NCBI RefSeq assembly: GCF_001983105.1
Contig: NZ_MOMC01000036.1
Span: 1 to 5,172, forward strand
DNA: 5,172 bases
Source of the DNA: Pseudofrankia asymbiotica
GTDB lineage: Bacteria > Actinomycetota > Actinomycetes > Frankiales > Frankiaceae
Reading direction: 5' to 3'
Position numbers and translations under genes: made by a program. Below, in pieces: positions 1 to 4,660 of this stretch; positions within the stretch are counted from its first letter, which is position 1, and every line of letters starts with the position of its first letter. The notes under the pieces were generated by a model. That model saw nothing but the letters and a program-made list of their open reading frames with translations. It ran no database searches and had not been told where the DNA came from.

Positions 1-95
1 CGACCTGCGCTACGTCGAGAACTGGTCGCTCGCCATGGACCTGATCATCCTCTGGCGCACCGTCTTCGCCGTCCTCAAGCGCGAAGGCGCCTACT
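1..95 (+). repeat. Direct repeat copy 1 (identical to 2379-2473)
   Basis: Bases 1-95 match 2379-2473 without a mismatch. The next base differs (G at 96, A at 2474), changing the stop from TGA to TAA, and beyond the stop the two sequences show no similarity. The repeat may extend leftward out of the window, so 95 bp is a minimum. The distance between copies is 2378 bp. Confidence 0.95.
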
Positions 96-97
96 GA
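1..97 (+). CDS. 3' end of a polyprenyl-phosphate sugar transferase (partial, 5' end outside window)
   Basis: The frame starting at base 2 (the first D codon) encodes 31 residues and ends at a TGA at 95-97. The peptide, beginning DLRYVENWSLAMDL and ending KREGAY, is the C-terminal end of the bacterial sugar transferase domain (PF02397 family): the D-x-x-Y-V-E-N-W-S motif followed by a hydrophobic helix (LIILWRTVFAVL). These enzymes transfer a sugar 1-phosphate from a nucleotide sugar to undecaprenyl phosphate at the inner face of the membrane. All 31 codons are identical, base for base, to the last 31 codons of the complete gene at 808-2475, so this is a tandem paralogue in the same orientation or a duplicated fragment. 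Only the tail is visible. Whether a full functional gene lies upstream cannot be judged here. Confidence 0.85.
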   Translation, partial: DLRYVENWSLAMDLIILWRTVFAVLKREGAY

Positions 98-101
98 AGC
101 C

Positions 102-179
102 TCCCCACCGATCCGCCGGCTTGGTGCTTGTCCCATAGGTCCTGGCTGGGAGGGACTCCGGGAGGCGGATCGGCGGGGA
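102..179 (+). terminator. Possible terminator or long-loop stem after the first sugar transferase
   Basis: The arms at 102-117 and 164-179 pair over 16 positions, 15 Watson-Crick and one wobble, with a perfect core CCGATCCGCC / GGCGGATCGG. The structure starts 5 bases after the TGA at 95-97. The 46-base loop can form a further 5-bp stem (131-135 with 147-151). No T-tract follows, which is common for terminators in high-GC actinobacteria. The long loop is atypical, so this could instead be a different RNA structure or a protein-binding site. Confidence 0.4.
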
Positions 180-233
180 CCCCTGGCCAACCACTCCTGG
201 AGACCACCCCACGCCGCAGTAGACGTGGCCGCC

Positions 234-263
234 GAGCCAGGCCGGTCCGAGCCAGGCCGGTCC
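234..263. repeat. 15-bp tandem repeat, two exact copies and a degenerate third
   Basis: GAGCCAGGCCGGTCC occurs at 234-248 and 249-263, followed by a diverged partial copy starting at 264 (GAGCCCGGCGAACC). It lies outside any credible gene. Function unknown; replication slippage is the simplest explanation. Confidence 0.85.
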
Positions 264-291
264 GAGCCCGGCGAACCAGCCTAGGCGGAGC

Positions 292-330
292 GGTCAGGGC
301 CGTATCAGGCCGATTGGTGGTGGCCTGACC
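292..330 (+). other. Competing inverted repeats in the intergenic region
   Basis: GGCCTGACC at 322-330 can pair with 292-301 (nine pairs with one bulged G) or, through GGCCTGA at 322-328, with TCAGGCC at 305-311 (seven perfect pairs). The two pairings exclude one another. Whether this stretch is transcribed cannot be told from the sequence. Confidence 0.4.
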
Positions 331-427
331 AGTCGGCGGATGTGGTCCTGCCCACGTGGAGCGGGGATTGCCTGGTCCGGGCCGATGCCGCCGTGACTGG
401 GTCCGGTTTCCGCTGTGTCCTCGCCCG

Positions 428-481
428 GGCTCTCGCGGGCCTGGCAGGGATGCCTGTCCCGTAAGCCCAAGGGCGAGAGCC
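428..481 (+). other. Nested hairpin, candidate structured RNA element
   Basis: GGCTCTCGC (428-436) is the exact reverse complement of GCGAGAGCC (473-481). Inside it, GGGC (437-440) can pair with GCCC (465-468), and GGCA (443-446) with TGCC (451-454) closing a four-base GGGA loop that fits the GNRA pattern. I do not recognise it as a known riboswitch. It may be part of a leader RNA or merely a fold favoured by base composition. Confidence 0.35.
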
Positions 482-544
482 GCCGCCGCGACCCGTTCCC
501 TCCAGCCCGATGATGACCGGGCGTGGTCAGCCACGGCGATGTCC

Positions 545-630
545 GGAAGAAGACTATTTGTCCGCCTACAGATGAAATCCGGGAAGGATGCCTCAACGCC
601 GGGGATCAGTCAGACGTTGGTATTTTCGAC
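545..630 (+). promoter_or_regulatory. AT-richer island, possible promoter zone for the second sugar transferase
   Basis: The bases around 547-581 and 606-627 are visibly richer in A and T than anything else between the two coding regions. They include TATTTT (621-626), which resembles a -10 element (TANNNT). No convincing -35 element sits at the usual distance upstream, so the placement is tentative. If transcription starts near here, the gene at 808 has a 5' leader of roughly 170-180 bases that includes the hairpins at 727-778. Confidence 0.25.
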
Positions 631-726
631 GCGCGTGTCACGCCAGCCCCGCAGGCGGCCCGGCGAGGTGCGCGTGGGCTGATGCCCGGGGGCTGCGTTC
701 GGCGGAGGGGTGCGCATGGGTGCGAA

Positions 727-778
727 GCGGGTCATCCCGCGCGCCGACCCGCGGTCGGCCGCCGCTGGCCGGCCGACC
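727..778 (+). promoter_or_regulatory. Chain of mutually exclusive hairpins in the leader before the sugar transferase
   Basis: Four segments can pair successively: 727-733 (GCGGGTC) with 746-752 (GACCCGC); 743-749 (GCCGACC) with 753-759 (GGTCGGC); 753-760 (GGTCGGCC) with 771-778 (GGCCGACC). All three pairings are perfect (7, 7 and 8 bp) and neighbours share bases, so only alternate ones can form together. This 1:2, 2:3, 3:4 layout is that of an attenuator. It ends 15 bases before the ribosome binding site at 794-800. No T-tract or leader peptide is obvious, and GC-rich DNA makes chance pairing likely, so a regulatory role is a hypothesis. Confidence 0.35.
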
Positions 779-793
779 GGCCCAGACAGCCCA

Positions 794-800
794 GAGAGGA
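794..800 (+). promoter_or_regulatory. Ribosome binding site deciding the GTG start at 808
   Basis: GAGAGGA at 794-800 lies 7 bases before GTG 808-810, a good match in sequence and spacing to the anti-Shine-Dalgarno. The frame remains open upstream to an ATG at 523, but those 95 codons encode a Gly/Arg/Pro-rich peptide unlike the family, so 808 is the preferred start. Confidence 0.75.
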
Positions 801-807
801 CGCACCG

Positions 808-2475
808 GTGACCGCGACGACGACCCGCGGGCCAGCCGGGAACGCGGGCCCCGGCGACGGGAGTGGCAGTGGTGACGGCGAGGCGACGCTACGCGTCTCG
901 ATGCGCAACTTCCGGGCACGTCTGGCCGGCCGTCCGCCGGAGCGGCGTGCTCACCCGCATGCCACCACCCGCAGCGCCGCCGAGCTCGCGGTCCTGTCGA
1001 ACACTCCGCACGAGGGGGTACGCGAGCCGTACCGAGCCCAGCTCACCTGGGAGCGCGACTACGCGCGGGCGGCGGTGTTCGCCGACCTCGCCGCCTGCCT
1101 CGCCGGGACCGGTCTCGCCTACCTGATCCGCTTCGGCGGGATCATCGACTTCAGCCAGACGCCGCAGTCGTCGCGTCCCTACCTGTTCTTCACCCTCGGG
1201 CTGCCGCTCGTCTGGATCGCCGCGGTCGCCCTCAACCGGGGCTACGAGCACCGTTTCCTCGGCGGCGGGTCGGAGGAGTTTCGCCGCGTCCTGAACGCGG
1301 CCGTCCGGCTGACCGCGCTGGTGGCGGTCGCGTCGTACGCGACCAAGGCGGAGTTCGCCCGCTCGTATCTGCTGGTGGCGTTCCCGATGGCGACGCTGCT
1401 GACGCTCGTCGGCCGAGCCGTGGCCCGTGCCCGGCTGCACCGCATGCGTCGCGCCGGCGAGTGCCAGCACCGGGTGCTGGTGGTGGGTGCCGGCGAATCG
1501 GCCGCGTCGCTGGTACGGATCGCCCGGCGTGACCCCACCGCGGGCTGGAACGTCGTCGGCGTGTGCCTCGACCGGGCACCCGGAATGCACAGCTCCGAAC
1601 GGCCGGACCGCGCCGGCTTCGACCTGGCCGGCGTGCCGATCGTGGGCACGTCCGACACGTTGGTGGAGGCGATCCGGCGGACGCGGGCGTCGGCCGTCGC
1701 GATCAGCCCGCAGATCGACGGTGAGCGGCTGCGCCGAGCGCTCTGGGCGCTGGAGGGCTCCGACGTCGACGTGCTGGTGTCGTCCGCGATCACGGACGTC
1801 ACCGGGCCGCGCATCCACCTGCGTCCGGTCGCCGGCCTGCCGCTCCTGCACATCGAGGAGCCCGAGCTCTCCGGTGCCCGCCGGCTGATGAAGGGCATGC
1901 TCGACCGGAGCCTCGCGCTGACAGGCGTGCTGGTCACGCTGCCGCTGTTCGCGGCGCTGGTGCTGGCGATCCGGCTGACCAGCAAGGGCCCGGCGTTCTT
2001 CAGGCAGACCCGGGTCGGCATGAGCGGCCGAGAGTTCACAATGTTCAAGTTCCGCTCGATGTACGTGGACGCCGAGGCGCGGCTGAAGGAGCTGCGGACG
2101 AGCAACGAGGGCCAGGGTCTGCTGTTCAAGATGCGCGACGACCCGCGGGTGACCGGGGTCGGGAAGTTCCTGCGCAAGTGGTCGCTCGACGAGCTGCCGC
2201 AGCTGTTCAACGTCCTGAACGGCACGATGTCGCTGGTCGGCCCGCGCCCGCCGCTGCCCAGCGAGGTCGCCCAGTACGAGACGGACGTGCACCGCCGGCT
2301 GATGGTCAAGCCGGGCCTGACCGGCCTGTGGCAGATCAGCGGCCGAAGCGATCTCGACTGGGAGGAGTCGGTCCGCCTCGACCTGCGCTACGTCGAGAAC
2401 TGGTCGCTCGCCATGGACCTGATCATCCTCTGGCGCACCGTCTTCGCCGTCCTCAAGCGCGAAGGCGCCTACTAA
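808..2475 (+). CDS. Exopolysaccharide biosynthesis polyprenyl-phosphate hexose-1-phosphate transferase (WbaP/WcaJ type)
   Basis: This is a 555-residue membrane enzyme that would transfer a hexose 1-phosphate from a UDP-sugar to undecaprenyl phosphate, starting an exopolysaccharide or capsule repeat unit. Order seen: a disordered Gly/Ser/Thr-rich N-terminus (1-30); hydrophobic segments at about 89-107, 125-142, 164-179 and 186-203; a Rossmann-like domain from H221 with VLVVGAGES; then the sugar transferase domain (PF02397) with a membrane helix 368-388 (conserved D366 before it, P379 within it), FRQTRVG 398-404, MFKFRSM 412-418, the D461-E462 pair in SLDELPQ (catalytic dyad in PglC-type enzymes), MSLVGPRP 474-481 and KPGLTGLWQISGRS 501-514. 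Length and layout match the family and all key motifs are intact. The GTG start is set by GAGAGGA at 794-800. The last 31 codons duplicate those at the window start. The sugar transferred cannot be told from sequence. Confidence 0.93.
   Translation: MTATTTRGPAGNAGPGDGSGSGDGEATLRVSMRNFRARLAGRPPERRAHPHATTRSAAELAVLSNTPHEGVREPYRAQLTWERDYARAAVFADLAACLAGTGLAYLIRFGGIIDFSQTPQSSRPYLFFTLGLPLVWIAAVALNRGYEHRFLGGGSEEFRRVLNAAVRLTALVAVASYATKAEFARSYLLVAFPMATLLTLVGRAVARARLHRMRRAGECQHRVLVVGAGESAASLVRIARRDPTAGWNVVGVCLDRAPGMHSSERPDRAGFDLAGVPIVGTSDTLVEAIRRTRASAVAISPQIDGERLRRALWALEGSDVDVLVSSAITDVTGPRIHLRPVAGLPLLHIEEPELSGARRLMKGMLDRSLALTGVLVTLPLFAALVLAIRLTSKGPAFFRQTRVGMSGREFTMFKFRSMYVDAEARLKELRTSNEGQGLLFKMRDDPRVTGVGKFLRKWSLDELPQLFNVLNGTMSLVGPRPPLPSEVAQYETDVHRRLMVKPGLTGLWQISGRSDLDWEESVRLDLRYVENWSLAMDLIILWRTVFAVLKREGAY
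2379..2473 (+). repeat. Direct repeat copy 2 (identical to 1-95)
   Basis: This is the 3' end of the complete sugar transferase gene, encoding residues 525-555. It is identical to the window's first 95 bases, including every synonymous position, which argues for a recent common origin or gene conversion rather than protein-level conservation alone. Confidence 0.95.
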
Positions 2476-2532
2476 CCGCCCTACCTGGTCCGACGCCCGG
2501 CCCACCCCCCGGCCGCACCAGCCACAACGGCG

Positions 2533-2586
2533 CCAGGGGATCCGGGACGACGGCGGGAGGCGGCCGTCGAGGCGGGCCCATCCTGG
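2533..2586 (+). terminator. Candidate terminator after the sugar transferase
   Basis: CGACGGC (2548-2554) and GCCGTCG (2563-2569) form a perfect 7-bp stem with an 8-base loop. It is enclosed by an imperfect outer pairing of 2533-2546 with 2577-2586 (CCAGG/CCTGG, AT/AT, GGG/CCC, with two 2-base bulges on the left arm). It starts about 57 bases after the TAA. There is no T-tract. Confidence 0.4.
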
Positions 2587-2589
2587 TAG

Positions 2590-2660
2590 CGAGTTCACTC
2601 GGCTTCCATATTTCGTACCCATAAGGGTCGTTCCCGGTAAACGAGGTCCGGTACATTCGC
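2590..2660 (+). promoter_or_regulatory. AT-richer promoter-like zone for the lytic transglycosylase
   Basis: This is the most AT-rich stretch between the two genes. TACATT at 2652-2657 fits the actinobacterial -10 pattern TANNNT, and TTCCCG at 2631-2636 (spacer 15) is only a weak -35. Other -10-like hexamers occur (CATATT 2607-2612), with TTCACT at 2594-2599 upstream, so the exact promoter is uncertain. A start near 2660 would place the 14-bp repeats in a transcribed leader of about 165 bases. Confidence 0.3.
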
Positions 2661-2698
2661 CGGGTTGGCGCGGCGCCTCAGGCCCGTCGGCGGCGGTA

Positions 2699-2767
2699 GG
2701 TACGGCTCGGTTGGTACGGCTCGGTCGCACGACTCGGTCGGTACGGCTCGGTCGGCACGACTCGGTC
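2699..2767. repeat. Five tandem copies of a 14-bp repeat, consensus GGYACGRCTCGGTC
   Basis: Copies lie at 2699-2712, 2713-2726, 2727-2739 (13 bases), 2740-2753 and 2754-2767. Two variants are interspersed: GGTACGGCTCGGT(C/T) in copies 1, 2 and 4, and G(G)CACGACTCGGTC in copies 3 and 5. The period is not a multiple of three and the array lies just upstream of the transglycosylase start, so it is not coding. It could be an operator array, a structured leader element or slippage-generated sequence. Confidence 0.9.
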
Positions 2768-2828
2768 GTCGAGGCCGGCCGTCGCGTGCCCGGACTACGC
2801 GCCGGGGGGCGACCGGGACGGGGAGAGA

Positions 2829-4547
2829 GTGGCGAACCGGACAGGCGGGGCGGCGGGCGATGGCCGGGCGGACGCGGTGAGCGAGGCGCCGGCGGCTTCC
2901 TCACCGTCGACGCCGGAGACTCCCGCGGCGTCCACGGCGTCCCCCGCGTCCGCGGCCTCCGCTCGCCCCCGGCACCGGCACCGGCGTGCCAAGCCGACAC
3001 GGCGGGAGAGGCGTCAGGGCAACCGCGCCCTCAGCCTCACCCGCGTCGTCGCCGTCCCGGCGGTCGGCCTGTTGCTCCTGCTCGGCGGTGGGCCCGCGAG
3101 CCCGCACGACGACGAGGCCGCGGCGAGCTCCCCCGGGAACCAGCCCGTACGAGGCAGCGACTACCCCATGCCGCCGCTGACACCGGCCGGCGTCGGCGGC
3201 GACGACGGCGGGGTTCTTGTCACCGCGAGCCCGAGCCCCGGCGAAGGCGGCGAGGTCAGCACGGACGCGCTGGCAGCCGCCGCCGTCGGCGCGGGTGACA
3301 GCGGCCTGGTTCGTCTCTCCGGCGCCAACAACCAGATACCCGACAGAGTCCTCGCCGCCTACCAGCGGGCCGTGGCGACGATGAGTGGCGAGCTGCCCGG
3401 CTGCCACCTGCGCTGGGAGCTGCTCGCCGGCATCGGCAGGGTCGAGTCGAACAACGCGAATGGACGCTCTATCACCGCCGACGGCGTCGTCACGCCGACG
3501 ATCATCGGTGTCGCGCTGGACGGCAAGGGCGGCCGAGCGCTGATCCGCGACACCGACGGCGGCTCGTTCGACCAGGACAAGGTCTACGACCGCGCGGTCG
3601 GCCCGATGCAGTTCATCCCGAGCACGTGGAAGACCAGCGGCCGCGACGGCAACTCCGACGGCCGCAAGGACCCGAGCAACATCAGCGACGCGGCACTCGC
3701 CGCCGGCGGCTACCTGTGCGCCCGTGGCCGGGACATCACCGATCCGGCGCGGCTGCGGGCGGCCATCTTCTCCTACAACCCGTCCGACGCCTACGTGCGC
3801 GCCGTGCTCGGCTGGATGGACGGCTACATCAACTCCAGCCCCACCACCGTGCCCATCCCCGTCGTCGCCCTCACGCCAGGCCCCGGCGCGAGCAGCTCCC
3901 CTGCCCCGGCCGTCACGCTGGCGGCGGGGCTCCCCTCCCCGTCGGCAGGCGCGAGCGCGAGCGCGAGCCCCACCAGCGCGGCCTGCGCCACGATCGCCAT
4001 CACCGCCAGCAGCCTGGCGGCCAGCGTCAACCAGTCCGCCACCGGCACCGGGCTGGAGGTCACCGGCACTTACACCGCCGCGGCCGCGAACGCCACCGGC
4101 AACGTCTCGATCCACGCGGAGGCCCGCGCGTCCAGCGGTGGCACCGTGCTCGCCCAGGGGGACACCAGCGTGCCGGCCCAGCCGGCCGCGGGCTCCACGC
4201 CGCTCGCGCGCCTGAGCCTCACGCCGGCCACCGCCAGCTCGGTCACGGTCGCTCTCACCACGACCCCGGCCGGCTGCGCGGCGCGGACGCTGACCACGAT
4301 CGTCATCACCGGCATCCCCACCGCGACGCCCACACCGACGCCCACACCGACGGCCAGCGCGACGCCGACGAGCAGCCCGACGCCGACCCCGAGCCCGGTG
4401 CCCACGACGGCGGCGTCCACCTCGCCGCCGACCGCCAGCCTGGCCCCCTCGCCGACCAGGACCAGCGACGCCCCGGCCTCGGCCAGCACCCCGCCCCCGA
4501 GCGCCACTCCCACGGCCGGTACCACCGCGAAGAGCAGCGCCGGCTGA
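2829..4547 (+). CDS. MltB-like lytic transglycosylase, membrane-anchored or secreted, with Pro/Thr/Ser-rich C-terminus
   Basis: This 572-residue protein would cleave the MurNAc-GlcNAc bond of peptidoglycan, leaving 1,6-anhydroMurNAc ends, outside the membrane. Seen: an Ala/Ser/Pro N-terminus; a basic cluster 47-62 (RPRHRHRRAKPTRRERR) before a hydrophobic segment 68-87, a signal anchor or long signal peptide; the catalytic domain about 157-340 with probable catalytic E206 in GIGRVESNN, the stretch VVTPTIIGVALDG, AVGPMQFIPSTW 256-267 and FSYNPSDAYV 314-323, typical of actinobacterial SLT_2/MltB-like enzymes; a linker 341-384; a predicted beta-rich module 385-495 holding C386 and C483; and a Pro/Thr/Ser tail 496-572 with TP repeats. 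C192 and C297 lie within the catalytic domain. The GTG start has GGGGAG only 3 bases upstream; a second in-frame GTG at 2877 would drop 16 residues. It ends facing the dehydrogenase gene. Substrate and partners of the C-terminal module are unknown. Confidence 0.9.
   Translation: MANRTGGAAGDGRADAVSEAPAASSPSTPETPAASTASPASAASARPRHRHRRAKPTRRERRQGNRALSLTRVVAVPAVGLLLLLGGGPASPHDDEAAASSPGNQPVRGSDYPMPPLTPAGVGGDDGGVLVTASPSPGEGGEVSTDALAAAAVGAGDSGLVRLSGANNQIPDRVLAAYQRAVATMSGELPGCHLRWELLAGIGRVESNNANGRSITADGVVTPTIIGVALDGKGGRALIRDTDGGSFDQDKVYDRAVGPMQFIPSTWKTSGRDGNSDGRKDPSNISDAALAAGGYLCARGRDITDPARLRAAIFSYNPSDAYVRAVLGWMDGYINSSPTTVPIPVVALTPGPGASSSPAPAVTLAAGLPSPSAGASASASPTSAACATIAITASSLAASVNQSATGTGLEVTGTYTAAAANATGNVSIHAEARASSGGTVLAQGDTSVPAQPAAGSTPLARLSLTPATASSVTVALTTTPAGCAARTLTTIVITGIPTATPTPTPTPTASATPTSSPTPTPSPVPTTAASTSPPTASLAPSPTRTSDAPASASTPPPSATPTAGTTAKSSAG
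3951..3969 (+). repeat. GCGAGC hexamer repeat inside the transglycosylase linker
   Basis: GCGAGC is repeated three times in tandem with partial flanking matches and encodes Ala-Ser repeats in the linker between the catalytic and beta-rich modules. It is in frame and may vary in length by slippage. Confidence 0.7.
4325..4348 (+). repeat. 12-bp tandem repeat encoding Thr-Pro residues
   Basis: GACGCCCACACC occurs at 4325-4336 and 4337-4348. The period is a multiple of three, so copy-number change would alter only tail length. It begins the Pro/Thr/Ser-rich C-terminal tail of the transglycosylase. Confidence 0.8.
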
Positions 4548-4552
4548 CCCGC

Positions 4553-4578
4553 CAGCAGACCGGCCCAGCAGACCGGCC
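4553..4578. repeat. 13-bp tandem duplication just after the transglycosylase stop
   Basis: CAGCAGACCGGCC is present twice back to back (4553-4565 and 4566-4578), followed by CAG of a third. It begins 5 bases past the TGA at 4545-4547. Probably a slippage product; no function assigned. Confidence 0.85.
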
Positions 4579-4616
4579 CAGCCGCGGACCGACAGCGGGC
4601 GGACGCCGATCGGGCG

Positions 4617-4649
4617 GTGCCCGGCCGCCGTGAAGGCGGCGGCCGGCAC
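4617..4649. terminator. Bidirectional terminator hairpin between convergent genes
   Basis: Arms 4617-4630 and 4637-4649 pair over 13 bp with one bulged C (4621 or 4622) and a 6-base loop (TGAAGG). The stem is almost entirely G:C. It lies between the converging ends of the transglycosylase (stop at 4547) and the dehydrogenase (stop at 4661 on the minus strand), where one strong hairpin can serve both. No T-tract is present on either side, as is usual for GC-rich actinobacteria. Confidence 0.7.
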
Positions 4650-4660
4650 GCTGTCTCCCG

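Larger units (their letters stand above)
98..807. other. Long gene-free region with several inverted repeats
   Basis: About 710 bases separate the two sugar transferase coding regions. Open frames exist on both strands, as expected in such GC-rich DNA, but they encode Arg/Gly/Pro-rich low-complexity peptides with no recognisable domain, and they overlap one another. What the region does hold: a stem-forming inverted repeat directly after the first stop (102-179), a 15-bp tandem repeat (234-263), competing inverted repeats (292-330), a CCACGTGG palindrome (352-359), a nested hairpin (428-481), an AT-richer island (about 545-630) and a chain of overlapping hairpins (727-778) just before the ribosome binding site of the next gene. 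It is probably a terminator zone followed by a promoter and a structured 5' leader. That reading is inference. Confidence 0.6.
2476..2828. other. Gene-free region between the sugar transferase and the lytic transglycosylase
   Basis: About 350 bases hold no credible gene. They contain a hairpin suitable as a terminator (2533-2586), an AT-richer promoter-like zone (about 2590-2660) and a five-copy 14-bp tandem repeat (2699-2767). The spacing suggests that the transglycosylase has its own promoter rather than being translated from a tight operon with the upstream gene. Confidence 0.6.

Noticed and set aside
352..359. CCACGTGG palindrome as an operator
   Set aside because: An isolated 8-bp palindrome of G, C, A and T is expected by chance, and no promoter is evident next to it.
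91..534. Small open frames on both strands in the first intergenic region (for example minus strand 91-534, plus strand 128-328 and 356-682)
   Set aside because: They overlap one another, show no domain and no clear ribosome binding site, and match what random GC-rich DNA gives.
523..807. Extension of the sugar transferase frame back to ATG 523 (650 residues)
   Set aside because: The added 95 residues are Arg/Gly/Pro-rich, unlike the family, and cross the hairpins. GTG 808 has a good ribosome binding site.
98..807. A known riboswitch such as the c-di-AMP (ydaO) type in either leader
   Set aside because: I looked for the conserved cores I know, found none on reading, and could not run a covariance search.
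1..2475. The 95-bp direct repeat as a mobile element end or attachment site
   Set aside because: It is wholly coding and forms the functional C-terminus of a sugar transferase. No transposase, integrase or terminal inverted repeats are present.
2699..2767. The 14-bp repeats as a CRISPR array
   Set aside because: The copies are contiguous, without spacers, and too short for CRISPR repeats.
889..3000. A 703-codon open frame on the minus strand opposite the sugar transferase
   Set aside because: It is the antisense shadow of a strongly supported gene. The peptide is Arg/Pro/Gly/His-rich with no domain, and it runs across the intergenic repeats.
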